Source: an uncultured Draconibacterium sp. (lineage in GTDB: Bacteria > Bacteroidota > Bacteroidia > Bacteroidales > Prolixibacteraceae). Taken from it: 64,000 nucleotides of DNA. A program made the position numbers and the translations under genes. Under the pieces are notes generated by a model, which was not told the DNA's origin, did not search any database, and saw nothing but the letters and a program-made list of their open reading frames with translations. Shown here one piece after another: positions 29,337 to 38,589 of the stretch (position 1 is the first letter of the stretch; each line of letters opens with the position of its first letter). The stretch is from contig NZ_OY781884.1 in NCBI RefSeq assembly GCF_963677155.1, positions 4,894,501 to 4,958,500 of the forward strand, in the 5' to 3' direction.

Positions 29337-30754
29337 TTTCCTTTGCGGAACAAATACAAGGCTGTAATTGCCAGAAATGATTCAGCAATTACTATCGACA
29401 TACTGGCTCCAAACAATCCCATATTCAGCACAATTGCCAGAAGATAGGCCAATGGTATTTCGAACAACCAAAAGCTTATAAAATTGATTTTTGAAGGTGT
29501 AATCGTGTCGCCGCTTCCGTTAAAGCCTTGCATAAGCACCATTCCGAGTGCGTAAAACAGGAAGCCAAAACTGATTACACGCAATGCCAGTGTGCCATTT
29601 TGAATAACTGCTACTTCGCCGATAAACAGTTTTATCCAGAACTCAGGAAAAACAGCCAGTATTATTCCCATAAATCCCATAAAAATCATATTTACGTAAC
29701 CGGTTATCCACACTGATCGTTCGGCACGTTCAGGTTGATTGGCGCCAAGGTTTTGTCCAACAAGTGTTGATGCTGCGTTGCTGAGCCCCCAGGCAGGAAG
29801 CAGTGCAAAAATGATTATTCGAATGGCAATGGTATACCCAGCCAGCGCTTCAGGTCCCGAAACTGCAATAATACGTACAAGCAAAATCCAACTGGATGTT
29901 GCAATAAGGTTCTGCAAAATCCCACCACCTGATATTTTTACCAGTTTTAGCATAACGTTAAAGCGGATTTTTAAACTGTGCCAGTACAGTCGGATACGGT
30001 GATGTCCGCCAAATAAAAGGTAAAACTGATATAAAACTGCCAATCCACGCCCGATTGTAGTGGCAATTGCTGCGCCTGCAAGTCCCAGTTCAGGGAAAGG
30101 ACCAATGCCAAAAATAAGCAGTGGGTCGAGAATAATATTGATAATATTGGCTAGCCACATTACCCGCATTGAAATGGCGGCATCGCCGGAACTACGGAAA
30201 ACCGCGTTAATAATAAACAACAACATAATTACCACATTCCCGCCAAACATAATGGCAGGGAAGAGGTAACCTTCGGCAGCCATGGAGTCGGTTGCGCCCA
30301 TAAGCTTTAAAAACTCGCCGGCAAATAAAACGCCTGGAATAGCAATGCAAACTGAAAATATCAAACCAACCATCATAGCCTGAAAAGCCACAACACCGGC
30401 TTGTTTGTTGTTTTTCTCGCCAATTCTTCGCGAAACGAGGGCTGTGGTTGCCACACTAAGTCCCATTCCAATGGCGTACACAATGGTCATTACCGATTCG
30501 GTGAGGCCAACCGTTGCTACCGCATCGGCGCCTAGTTTCGAAACAAAAAAGATGTCGACTACGGCAAAAACCGATTCCATGATCATTTCGAGGACCATTG
30601 GCACGGCCAAAATAAAAATGGCTTTGCCAACACTACTTTCAGTGAAATCGCGCTCTGTACCGCCAATTGCTTCTTTTACATCGATCCAGAGTTCTTTAAA
30701 ATCAATGTCTTTTAGTTTTTGTAAAGACAAAACACTTACTCTTTTGCGTAACAT
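29315..30754 (-). CDS. MATE-family multidrug exporter
   Basis: From the chosen ATG the protein has 479 residues and about twelve hydrophobic segments in two halves. It shows MatE features such as AVPMVLEMIMESVFAVVD and TATTALVSRRIGE in the first half and GLSNAASTLVGQNLGA in the second. It resembles NorM/DinF-type Na+- or H+-coupled drug exporters. The frame is open for 24 more codons upstream, but these do not look like a MATE N-terminus; starting at MLRKRVSVLSLQ gives a soluble leader before the first membrane helix. The substrate is unknown. Confidence 0.88.
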   Translation of the reverse strand: MLRKRVSVLSLQKLKDIDFKELWIDVKEAIGGTERDFTESSVGKAIFILAVPMVLEMIMESVFAVVDIFFVSKLGADAVATVGLTESVMTIVYAIGMGLSVATTALVSRRIGEKNNKQAGVVAFQAMMVGLIFSVCIAIPGVLFAGEFLKLMGATDSMAAEGYLFPAIMFGGNVVIMLLFIINAVFRSSGDAAISMRVMWLANIINIILDPLLIFGIGPFPELGLAGAAIATTIGRGLAVLYQFYLLFGGHHRIRLYWHSLKIRFNVMLKLVKISGGGILQNLIATSSWILLVRIIAVSGPEALAGYTIAIRIIIFALLPAWGLSNAASTLVGQNLGANQPERAERSVWITGYVNMIFMGFMGIILAVFPEFWIKLFIGEVAVIQNGTLALRVISFGFLFYALGMVLMQGFNGSGDTITPSKINFISFWLFEIPLAYLLAIVLNMGLFGASMSIVIAESFLAITALYLFRKGKWKTRKV

Positions 30755-31000
30755 GATAAAAATATGGAAATAAATGGATAAACTAATTGAATAATCTCTT
30801 GTACCCAACCTTAGAACGGTCGGCAATCGGTGACGGTGATATTAATTGAGATATTCATTTTTAGTTCTCTTTTATTTGAGTTCTACAAAGTTATGGAAAT
30901 TAATTCTTATAAAACAAATTAAATTTCAATAAACTTTTATTCGCTATGAAATTGAACACTTCCAATTGAGTAATGTTAATAAGCTGAAAAGTTACTACAA

Positions 31001-31729
31001 ATGAATCCTAAACTGTATTTTATTCTGCTGCTTTTTGTACTTGTTTCATGCAATTACAAAGATCAATTTCCGGTAAAAAAGTCGGAACGTATTTCTGTCA
31101 ATAATACATCTGTAACACAGTTCGATAGCAGCCGTTACGGGCCTTTTGGTGAACTTTTTACTTTTGTTAACCAGTTTGATATGCAAGATTCATCCTTTGA
31201 TTTAGAGTCGTTTAAGGCTAGTTGTGATGAGTTTTCTGCCACTAAAAATAAAACAAATTACAGTAGTCGGGCGCTGCCTGCATGGATAGAAATAAATGGC
31301 CTGTTACTTGAATTGACTGCTGATGCAAAATATGCACAAGAGCTGGAGAAAATTTCAGCAAACGAAAAAATGACGGACTATATACAACCTTTTGTGTTTA
31401 CCAGAAGTGTGGATCATATTTACGTTAACCTGTTTAAGCCTGCCGAAATGAAGTACCAGCACTCGCTAGGTGGCGATGTTACTATTCGGCAGGAAACAGC
31501 ATATCCGGAATCAGGAAGCATTCGTTTACATTTCGAGATGACGGAACGGCGTTACATTGAACTAAATATATGCATTCCTGAATGGGCAGAAGGTACACAT
31601 GTTGAAGTAAAAGGCGTAAAGTATTTTACAAAACCCGGAAGTTATTGTTTTATAGCCAAAAAATGGAAGCAAGGCGATTTGGTTGAGATTGAACTACCGA
31701 TAGAAAAATATCAATTTCGTATTCACTAA
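31001..31729 (+). CDS. Lipoprotein resembling only the C-terminal part of GH127 enzymes
   Basis: The protein has 242 residues with lipobox VLVSCN (Cys17). The segment ALPAWIEINGLLLELTADAKYA looks like the last barrel helix of GH127/DUF1680 beta-L-arabinofuranosidases. The rest matches their C-terminal beta-sandwich: VNLFKPAEMKY, IRQETAYPESGSIRLHFEM, ELNICIPEWAEG and AKKWKQGDLVEIELP. The catalytic barrel and its zinc-binding cysteines are absent, so hydrolase activity is not expected. It may be a carbohydrate-binding or scaffold lipoprotein, or a degraded gene stabilised by a new signal peptide. It is monocistronic. Confidence 0.62.
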   Translation: MNPKLYFILLLFVLVSCNYKDQFPVKKSERISVNNTSVTQFDSSRYGPFGELFTFVNQFDMQDSSFDLESFKASCDEFSATKNKTNYSSRALPAWIEINGLLLELTADAKYAQELEKISANEKMTDYIQPFVFTRSVDHIYVNLFKPAEMKYQHSLGGDVTIRQETAYPESGSIRLHFEMTERRYIELNICIPEWAEGTHVEVKGVKYFTKPGSYCFIAKKWKQGDLVEIELPIEKYQFRIH

Positions 31730-31755
31730 TATCCGGTCTGTCACGGAATCAAGGT

Positions 31756-31824
31756 CGTCATGCTGAACTCTTGTTTCGGCATCTTACTATTTCTAAAAGA
31801 TTCCGAAATAAATTCGGAATGACG
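31756..31824. repeat. Dispersed intergenic palindromic repeat (REP-like)
   Basis: The stretch starts CGTCATGCTGAAC and ends TTCGGAATGACG, and contains two hairpins: TGCTGAAC with GTTTCGGCA (imperfect) and ATTCCGAA with TTCGGAAT (perfect, 5-base loop). From general knowledge, sequences of this form recur between genes in many Bacteroidota genomes. Only one copy is in this window. It separates two convergent genes. Confidence 0.55.
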
Positions 31825-31849
31825 TAAAAGCATAATATTTTTGAATTTT

Positions 31850-33055
31850 CTAGCAGTTGGGCAAAGCATCGTAAATAGCCAGCCCACCTTCCGATGTTTC
31901 GCGGTATTTACTTTGTAAATCTATCCCCGTTTTGTACATGGTTTCTACCACTTCATCAAAACTTATCCGGTGGCGGCCATCGGTAAGCAAAGCATAGTTA
32001 TTATGCGAAACAGCTCTTTCGGCAGCAAATGCATTACGTTCGATGCAAGGAATTTGCACCAAGCCAGCAACCGGATCGCAGGTTAATCCCAGGTGGTGTT
32101 CAAGTCCCATTTCTGCTGAATATTCGATTTGATAAATGGTGCCACCCATCATTTGTGTTGCCGCCCCCGAAGCCATTGCACAAGCCGTTCCAACTTCGCC
32201 CTGACAACCTACTTCTGCTCCTGAAATCGATGCATTTGTCTTTACCAGGTTCCCAATTACTCCGGCAGTTGCCAGTGCCCTTAAAATGGTTGTTTTATCG
32301 CTTTTATGAATTTTCTTGAAATATTTTAAAATGGCAGGCAAAACGCCACTTGCTCCACAGGTTGGTGCGGCTACAATTTTACCACCGGCAGCGTTTTCTT
32401 CCATTACTGCCAATGCGTAAGAAAACAGTTGCGAGCGTCGTTTAAAAGGTGTTGCAAAATTGTGCCCTTTTGTATTGAAACTCTGTGCTTTTCGCGGAAG
32501 TTTTAAACCTCCGGGCAAAACGCCATCGGTTTTTAAACCACGTTTAATACTGTCGAACATCACATCCAACACTTCTTCCAGATAATCCCAAATATCCGGT
32601 TCTTCGAACTCGGCAACATATTCCCAAAAACTTTTCCCGTTGCGGTTGCACCAGTCCAGTATTTCTTCCATGGTGGTGTGTTCGTACACATCAACAGTTT
32701 CCGTTTCCGTATAATCATCAATAATTGCACCTCCGCCAATGCTGTAACATGTCCATTCTTTCAACAATTTATTTGTGTTGCTAAAAGCTTTAAAACACAT
32801 GGCATTTGGATGTCCGGGGAGAAAGGTTTTTGGCTCCCAGTTTATTTGTAACTGGCGGTTGCCAAAACTTTGTTTGATGGCATAATCAGTAAGGTGACCT
32901 TTTCCGGTGGCTGCCAAACTACCGTATAACGTTACTTCAAAATGATTAGCATCTTTATTTTCGGCCAAGAACCTTTCGGCAGCCTTTTTAGGTCCCATCG
33001 TGTGACTGCTAGAAGGGCCGTGTCCTATTTTATAGATTTCCTTAATCGATTCCAT
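31850..33055 (-). CDS. sdaA: L-serine ammonia-lyase (iron-sulfur, single chain)
   Basis: This 401-residue enzyme deaminates L-serine to pyruvate and ammonia using a [4Fe-4S] cluster. The N-terminal beta-domain has GHGPSSSHTMGP. The alpha-domain has the cluster cysteines in APTCGASG, the GCQGEVGTACAM segment and LTCDPVAGLVQIPCIERN. Both domains are fused in one chain, as in E. coli SdaA, rather than split as in Bacillus SdaAA/AB. It is transcribed alone. A hairpin-capable inverted repeat (33066-33073 with 33097-33104) lies in its leader just before the start codon. Confidence 0.92.
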   Translation of the reverse strand: MESIKEIYKIGHGPSSSHTMGPKKAAERFLAENKDANHFEVTLYGSLAATGKGHLTDYAIKQSFGNRQLQINWEPKTFLPGHPNAMCFKAFSNTNKLLKEWTCYSIGGGAIIDDYTETETVDVYEHTTMEEILDWCNRNGKSFWEYVAEFEEPDIWDYLEEVLDVMFDSIKRGLKTDGVLPGGLKLPRKAQSFNTKGHNFATPFKRRSQLFSYALAVMEENAAGGKIVAAPTCGASGVLPAILKYFKKIHKSDKTTILRALATAGVIGNLVKTNASISGAEVGCQGEVGTACAMASGAATQMMGGTIYQIEYSAEMGLEHHLGLTCDPVAGLVQIPCIERNAFAAERAVSHNNYALLTDGRHRISFDEVVETMYKTGIDLQSKYRETSEGGLAIYDALPNC

Positions 33056-33238
33056 ACTTTTATTTCATCTGTTTATAATTGTATATTTTTTTAGGTAACA
33101 GATGGAACTCGCATGATCTTTAATCTTCTGCCAATGTGCGAAATTATTTATCACGCTCGTTTCAGTACCCAATAAAAGAATAGAAATTATGCTAGTCAAT
33201 GATATTTAGCAGTGCCTGTAAAAAGCACGAAAATCTGG

Positions 33239-34312
33239 CTACTTTTTATCTCTCACCCGCATAAAACGGAACATATTCATAATCCAGTTAGGGAGAGGGT
33301 GGTAGCCACGTTTCCGGAAATCGATATACCAACCTATTTTCTCGATAATTGGTATTTTATGTGTCTCAACAAATTCTATTAAAGTTCCTTCCGGTGCCTG
33401 TATATAGGCAAAGTTACCAGCAGCTTCACCCATATTGAACGAGTCGGTTGCTTTGGCGCTATCAACGGTAAACGGATAACCTAAGGCTTTTGCTTTTTCG
33501 CGGAATTCATCCATGCCGTTTATATCAAAACAAAGGTGAATAAAACCCGGATCTCCCCAAATTCTTCCGTCGTAAATATCTTTGGGCTCGTAATCAAAGG
33601 CCTGAACCAGTTCGATGATAGATTGCCCAAAAAACGGGCTAAAAGCACCTTGTTTTACATCGGAATGACGCAATAAAACCCTACGGAACTTTTTATCTCC
33701 ACCCGGAATACCTTTGTAATCTTCAAAAACACCTGTTTCGTCATATATAATTTCATCATATTGCAGAATTTCCTGGTAAACTTTCAGGCTGGTATCCATA
33801 TCTTTTACACCGATGACGGTTCCGAGTACGCCGCCAGTCAACGATTTCTCTTTTTTACGAAAAACACCTTCCTGGTTTTTAACTTCCCACATATTTCCGT
33901 AAATGTCTTTCATGAAAAAGTGGTCGTTTCCAGCCGGGTCTTTAGAAATAGAAGTGAGGAGATTTAATTTGGACGCACTAAATTTATCGTAAACGACTTG
34001 TACATTCTCGGTTTTTATTTTACCGATATTAATGCCTAAATCTCCCAACTGAATTTCAAATTTAATTGGCTCAGGTTTTTTTCCTGTGTGCTGCCAAATT
34101 TCAAAACCTCCGCCACCTTGCATGTTAAGCGCCAATACGGCCTTTTTACTGCGTTTTTTCCCTGCGGTATGGGCAAGCATAAGTTCGGCAGTTGCGTCGT
34201 CTTCAAACATTCGAATATCCATCGAGAAATGTTTGCGATACCATTTCCATGCTTCCTGAAGATCTTCAACACCAACTCCCAATTGCTGGATTCCGTTTAT
34301 TTGTGCTTTCAT
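33239..34312 (-). CDS. VOC-family protein with two glyoxalase-like domains
   Basis: From the ATG at 34312 the protein has 357 residues. It contains two vicinal-oxygen-chelate units: residues about 5-130 (GIQQLGVGVEDLQEAWKWY ... DIYGNMWEV) and about 145-325 (GVLGTVIGVKDMDTSLKVY ... GTLIEFVETHKI). The His/Glu pattern of a metal site is partly present (FIHLCFDIN, EFVETH). Substrate is unknown; dioxygenase or glyoxalase-like chemistry is possible. The frame stays open upstream into the SDR gene, but that part overlaps a better-supported gene. It follows the SDR gene by 20 bases, so they form an operon. Confidence 0.78.
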   Translation of the reverse strand: MKAQINGIQQLGVGVEDLQEAWKWYRKHFSMDIRMFEDDATAELMLAHTAGKKRSKKAVLALNMQGGGGFEIWQHTGKKPEPIKFEIQLGDLGINIGKIKTENVQVVYDKFSASKLNLLTSISKDPAGNDHFFMKDIYGNMWEVKNQEGVFRKKEKSLTGGVLGTVIGVKDMDTSLKVYQEILQYDEIIYDETGVFEDYKGIPGGDKKFRRVLLRHSDVKQGAFSPFFGQSIIELVQAFDYEPKDIYDGRIWGDPGFIHLCFDINGMDEFREKAKALGYPFTVDSAKATDSFNMGEAAGNFAYIQAPEGTLIEFVETHKIPIIEKIGWYIDFRKRGYHPLPNWIMNMFRFMRVRDKK

Positions 34313-34332
34313 TTCTGCTAAATACTTATAGT

Positions 34333-35127
34333 TTACAATGGTTTTACGCGCGAAGCCATGTAGTAATACAAACGCGGCAAAAACCGCCTTATGTGTACCA
34401 TTATAACTTCTGAACCACCTACCAATATTTCTTTTCTCTCTTTCTTTAGTTTTTTGCAAATCACTTTTGCACATTTTTCGGCCGACATTCCTGTATCTTG
34501 TCCGGCATCCATTTGTGCATGTGTTTTTCCATCTTTATTGATTGCATTCACCGAAATATTCGTTTTTATACGTCCGGGAATGATAATTGACACAGCAATG
34601 TTGTTTTTTGCATTCTCGGCTCGTAAACTTTCGAAAAAACCATGGAGGGCCTGTTTCGAAGCAGAATATGACGACCGGTATGGAAATCCAAATTTACCAA
34701 CAATACTTGATGTAACTGCAATTTGTCCGCCACCATTTTTAAGCATCTGTGGTAAAACCTTTTTGGTTAAAGCGATTGTTCCGAAATAGTTTACTTCGAA
34801 AATTCTACGATCAACACTAACCGGAGTTTCGGCTACAAACGAGCGTTGGCTGATTCCACCAAACTGGTATAATGCATCAATTTTTATGTTATTTTCTTTT
34901 ATGAATAGAGCTGCTTCTTCAATCGATTGTTCGTTTCCTAAATCGAAAGGAAGAATAACAGTTTGACAGCCATTCTTTACGCAGCGTTTTTCGGTCTCTT
35001 TTAAAGCCTCTTCTTTTCTGCCTGAAAGAATGAGTGTTACATTCTTCGATGATAACTCAATTGCCACCGCTTTGCCAATGCCCGACGATGCTCCTGTAAT
35101 CCAAATTGTCTTTCCCCTAAAATCCAT
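34333..35127 (-). CDS. Short-chain dehydrogenase/reductase
   Basis: This 264-residue classical SDR has the cofactor loop TGASSGIG (residues about 11-18), the catalytic Ser in VTSSIVGK and YSASK with the catalytic Tyr and Lys. The C-terminal segment is basic and hydrophobic (MVHIRRFLPRLYYYMASR), suggesting membrane association like DHRS7-type enzymes. It probably reduces a lipid or carbonyl substrate with NADP(H). It is the first gene of an operon with the VOC protein, which may act on a related compound. Confidence 0.87.
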   Translation of the reverse strand: MDFRGKTIWITGASSGIGKAVAIELSSKNVTLILSGRKEEALKETEKRCVKNGCQTVILPFDLGNEQSIEEAALFIKENNIKIDALYQFGGISQRSFVAETPVSVDRRIFEVNYFGTIALTKKVLPQMLKNGGGQIAVTSSIVGKFGFPYRSSYSASKQALHGFFESLRAENAKNNIAVSIIIPGRIKTNISVNAINKDGKTHAQMDAGQDTGMSAEKCAKVICKKLKKERKEILVGGSEVIMVHIRRFLPRLYYYMASRVKPL

Positions 35128-35261
35128 TTACTACATACTTTCAGCGTGCCACGAAGATAACAGAATATTCAGCCGGACAAAATGAATATAGCCTATTTTT
35201 ACTGTGTTAAAATTAAAAATAGTTAAGATTAACAAGATGCGGATATATTACGCAAAACCCT

Positions 35262-36185
35262 TTAATTGTTAACTTTTTGATTTAGACTTTGGAATCCTTC
35301 GCCAAGTATTTCTTTGGTGTCCATAACGGTAATAAATGCATCAGGGTCTATTTTACTGATGTACTCCTGAATTATTGCAACCTCGCGTCGGCTAACAACG
35401 GTATATATTATTCGTTTTTCCTCGCCGGTAAACATACCTTCTCCATTCAGATAAGTTCCTCCACGCTCTAAATCAACCAATAATTTCTCTTTTATCTCTG
35501 CATGTTTTTGCGAAACAATAAGAAGCGCTTTGTTATAATTACCTCCTTCGAGTGCCGTGTCGATCAATTTTCCACAAATGTAAATTACGATTAACGAGTA
35601 GAGTGGGATAGCCCAGTCGCGGAAGGCGATTAATCCGAATAAAACAATTACAGAATCAACATAAATCATCAATCTTCCAATCTGTAAGTGGGTGTATTTT
35701 CCAATGATCATGGCAATAATATCTGAACCTCCTGAAGTGGCACGAGACTTAAAGATTAATCCAAGTCCAAACCCCATTAATACGCCGCCAAACAGGCACG
35801 ACAAAAGAATATCATTTACCAACGGAAGATTCGGGTCTGGGCGCATCATGGTAAGCAAATCGGTAAAAACAGCGGTTAATACAGAGCCGGTAATTGTTTT
35901 TATACCAAAGCGGGGACCGAGAATTTTTATGCCGGCAATAATTAGCGGAATATCAATCATTAGTGCAAAGGTACCCACCGGAATTCCGTCGGGCCAAAAA
36001 GAGAAAACACCTTCGGATAAATAGTGAACAACAATGGCAATACCATAAACACCGCCCGGAACAATTTTATGTGGTGTAACAAAAAATACAAAAGAGGCGG
36101 CTAAAATAAATGAGCCCGAAATCAAAAGCAGATTGTCCTGAATCCACTTTTTACTAAATATTTTGTCTTTCGTCAGAAATGCCAT
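35262..36185 (-). CDS. YitT-family membrane protein
   Basis: This 307-residue protein has five to six membrane helices in the first 210 residues (SGSFILAASFVFFVTPHKIVPGG, LFGGVLMGFGLGLIF, RATSGGSDIIA). A soluble C-terminal DUF2179 domain (GEEKRIIYTVVSRREVAII) follows. YitT proteins are widespread; no transport activity is firmly established. I start at the ATG giving MAFLTKDKIF, since the ATG ten codons earlier adds a Cys-containing segment not typical of the family. It is transcribed alone. Confidence 0.85.
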   Translation of the reverse strand: MAFLTKDKIFSKKWIQDNLLLISGSFILAASFVFFVTPHKIVPGGVYGIAIVVHYLSEGVFSFWPDGIPVGTFALMIDIPLIIAGIKILGPRFGIKTITGSVLTAVFTDLLTMMRPDPNLPLVNDILLSCLFGGVLMGFGLGLIFKSRATSGGSDIIAMIIGKYTHLQIGRLMIYVDSVIVLFGLIAFRDWAIPLYSLIVIYICGKLIDTALEGGNYNKALLIVSQKHAEIKEKLLVDLERGGTYLNGEGMFTGEEKRIIYTVVSRREVAIIQEYISKIDPDAFITVMDTKEILGEGFQSLNQKVNN

Positions 36186-36331
36186 TGTGTTGAATTTTTT
36201 CGCAAAAGAACACAATTTTAATGGATTAAAAAACAGATAATTGTCATCAAATTGTGATCGTGAAAATCAGCAGGAAAATGGGTGCATTTTCCTGAAATAT
36301 GTAAAAAATAATTGGATTTATATTGTGAATT

Positions 36332-37402
36332 CTAATCGAGTCTGAAACGATACGATATCGTTCCCTGCTGAAATGCAGCCGCATTATTATCGACGTTGAA
36401 TTTTGCTTTTAAAGCTGCTTGTTTAGCTTCGTCCCAAAATGCTTTATTGGCTATGGTTGTTCCGCGTGCACCAGGCTCGGCAGAAGTAACATTGCCATTT
36501 TTGTCAACGATAACTTTTACCACTACAATTCCGGCATCGTTATCCGGATATTCCGGCTTGGGTAGAGAAATTGCAGAACGTCCACCTAAATCGAATGAAA
36601 TACCTGCACCTGTTCCCTGGTTTCCGGCACCACTGCCACCGTCGCCATATTTGCTTGCATTTGGATCGCCGGTTGGTACCCCCTGATTCCCACCCGGAAA
36701 TGTCGCTCCCTGGCTTTCCCCATCGCTGTTACCTGCGCCGCCACTTCCTGAGCCACTGTTGGCAAATGCACCTTTCATGCTCGAGTTTATTTCCGCAATT
36801 TTTCTTTCTTGATCTAGCTTTTTTTGCCGTTCAGCTTCTTTACGTGCTTCCTCTTTGGCAATTCTTTCTGCCTCTTCACGTTTTTGCTGTTCTATCTTTT
36901 CTTGCTTTTTACGTTCAATTTCCTGAAGACGCTTTTGTTCAGTTTCTTCAGCTTTTTTTCGGTCTAATTCTTCCTGCTGTTTACGTCGTTTTTCATCCAG
37001 CTCTTGCTGATGTTTGCGCTCTTCTTCTTTTTTCTTTTTTTCGGCCGCTGCAATGGCTACTGTTTTTTCGTAGTCTTGTGTCATGGCAACTTCTTTAGCA
37101 GGTTCCGGCTCCGAAGTTTTTACCGGAGGCGGAGGTGTTTGTTTGGCAGGTGGTGGTGGTGATTGTTTTTGTGCTGTTTGCGGAGGAGGAGGAGCTTTTG
37201 GTTGTCGGCGCGCCGGACTCGGTTCGCGGTCGCCCAATCCATTTTCCGAATTCCCGAAATTAACCAGAATTCCTTCTTCTCCGGGTAGAGGAAGTGGCGT
37301 AAAAAAGCCAAGTATAAGCAATAATATCAGCACAATTGTATGAAAAACAATCGTTCCGATAAGCCCCTTCTTTTTTTCGCTATATTCCTCTCTCTCAATC
37401 AT
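36332..37402 (-). CDS. TonB/TolA-like energy transducer
   Basis: This 356-residue protein is anchored by one N-terminal membrane helix (GTIVFHTIVLILLLILGFF). Next comes a Pro-rich stretch (about 60-100), a long charged coiled coil (about 115-205, Lys/Glu/Gln-rich), a Gly/Ser linker and a TonB-like C-terminal domain (about 275-356; VVVKVIVDKNGNVTSAEPG). The coiled coil recalls TolA, so it could belong to a Tol-Pal rather than a Ton complex. It is encoded 10 bases after exbD and completes an exbB-exbD-tonB operon that couples the proton motive force to the outer membrane. Confidence 0.82.
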   Translation of the reverse strand: MIEREEYSEKKKGLIGTIVFHTIVLILLLILGFFTPLPLPGEEGILVNFGNSENGLGDREPSPARRQPKAPPPPQTAQKQSPPPPAKQTPPPPVKTSEPEPAKEVAMTQDYEKTVAIAAAEKKKKEEERKHQQELDEKRRKQQEELDRKKAEETEQKRLQEIERKKQEKIEQQKREEAERIAKEEARKEAERQKKLDQERKIAEINSSMKGAFANSGSGSGGAGNSDGESQGATFPGGNQGVPTGDPNASKYGDGGSGAGNQGTGAGISFDLGGRSAISLPKPEYPDNDAGIVVVKVIVDKNGNVTSAEPGARGTTIANKAFWDEAKQAALKAKFNVDNNAAAFQQGTISYRFRLD

Positions 37403-37412
37403 TATACTTCTT

Positions 37413-37820
37413 CTATTCAGGCGATGTTGCCAGTATCATTTTATACTTATTTCGGCGGGCAATGTTCATTATCTTTACCACCTCGTTAACCGGGACAGAT
37501 TGATCGGTATGCAACGAGATGAAAATATCGTCGTTACCCGAGCCAAATTTATTGGTTAGAAATGGTTCAATCTCGCTAAATTTTACGCTTTGAAGCTTGT
37601 TGTCGTCGTTGATGTAGTATTTCAAGTCGGATGTAATCGATATGGTTGTGATCGGCTTGGCAGCTGTTTGATTGTTACTTTGCGGAAGTAACAATTTCAG
37701 TGCATTTGGCGCAATCAGGGTAGAGGTAACCATAAAGAAAATAAGCAACAGAAATACGATGTCGGTCATCGACGACATGCTAAATGAAGCGTTTACTTTA
37801 TTTCTCTTTTTTAGTGCCAT
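37413..37820 (-). CDS. exbD: ExbD/TolR-family protein
   Basis: This 135-residue protein has a basic N-terminus, one membrane helix containing the conserved Asp (SSMTDIVFLLLIFFMVTSTL) and a periplasmic domain with SLHTDQSVPVNEVVKIM. It is the proton-channel partner of ExbB. ExbD and TolR cannot be separated by sequence alone. It lies 8 bases after exbB and 10 before the tonB-like gene. Confidence 0.9.
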   Translation of the reverse strand: MALKKRNKVNASFSMSSMTDIVFLLLIFFMVTSTLIAPNALKLLLPQSNNQTAAKPITTISITSDLKYYINDDNKLQSVKFSEIEPFLTNKFGSGNDDIFISLHTDQSVPVNEVVKIMNIARRNKYKMILATSPE

Positions 37821-37828
37821 ACTGCAGA

Positions 37829-38521
37829 TTATGCCGGTTCGTTTAACAGATCCATAAATTCAGAAGTAGTAGCTTCCATTTTAAAAACCACTTTCTCCAC
37901 ATTTGATACCAAAATATTGTAGGCGAAATAGGCGATAATACCAACGATTAATCCGGCAACTGTTGTTACCATGGCCTGGTAAATACCGGTTGAAAGCAGT
38001 GTTACGTCAATATTGCTTCCGGCGTTCGACATATCATAAAATGCCTGAATCATTCCCATTACCGTGCCAAGAAACCCGATCATTGGAGCTCCACCAGCTA
38101 CCGATGCTAAAACCGGTAGTCCTTTTTCCAGTTTCGAAATCTCAAGGTTACCCACATTTTCAATGGCGGCATTTACATCGGTTAACGGGCGGCCAATTCG
38201 GCTGATTCCTTTTTCCAACATACGAGATGCCGGATTTGGATTGCTGCGGCACAGTGCTACGGCAGAATCTATTTTTCCTGATGTGATATAAACTTTTACT
38301 TTCTCAAGCAAACTTGAATCAAATCTTCCGGCTTTTTTTATTGCAAAAAAGCGGTCGAAAAAGATGTAAACGGCTACTACCGATAAAAATAGAATCGGAA
38401 TCATAATCCATCCACCTTTTATAGCCAGATCTATAAATTTTGTTGAAATGCCTTCCGGCTCGGTTGCCATAGCTTCCACCCCTTGTGGAAGATCAGCCTG
38501 AATCATCAATAAGTTAAACAT
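37829..38521 (-). CDS. exbB: ExbB/TolQ/MotA-type proton channel protein
   Basis: This 230-residue inner-membrane protein has three membrane helices: GGWIMIPILFLSVVAVYIFF, then AGGAPMIGFLGTVMGMIQAF and MVTTVAGLIVGIIAYFAYN. The GTVMGMI and TTVAGL motifs are typical of the ExbB/TolQ pore. It forms the stator complex with ExbD and energises the TonB-like protein of the same operon. It is the first gene of the operon. The SusC-type receptors in this window would depend on such a complex. Confidence 0.9.
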   Translation of the reverse strand: MFNLLMIQADLPQGVEAMATEPEGISTKFIDLAIKGGWIMIPILFLSVVAVYIFFDRFFAIKKAGRFDSSLLEKVKVYITSGKIDSAVALCRSNPNPASRMLEKGISRIGRPLTDVNAAIENVGNLEISKLEKGLPVLASVAGGAPMIGFLGTVMGMIQAFYDMSNAGSNIDVTLLSTGIYQAMVTTVAGLIVGIIAYFAYNILVSNVEKVVFKMEATTSEFMDLLNEPA

Positions 38522-38560
38522 GTTTATCCAATTATTTTTTACAATTCTTAAAATAAAAAA

Positions 38561-38589
38561 CGAGGTATAACTGCAAATATTATACCTCG
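38561..38589 (-). terminator. Terminator after nhaD
   Basis: A perfect 10-bp stem (38561-38570 with 38580-38589) is followed on the minus strand by a T-rich run. It separates nhaD from the exbB operon. Confidence 0.8.

Noticed and set aside
29739-30773. Series of plus-strand frames opposite the MATE gene
   Set aside because: They are antisense to a well-supported membrane protein and have no family features.
36571-37098. 175-codon plus-strand frame opposite the TonB-like gene
   Set aside because: It is antisense to the Lys/Glu-rich coiled-coil region; the Leu/Phe/His-rich composition is the mirror image of those codons.
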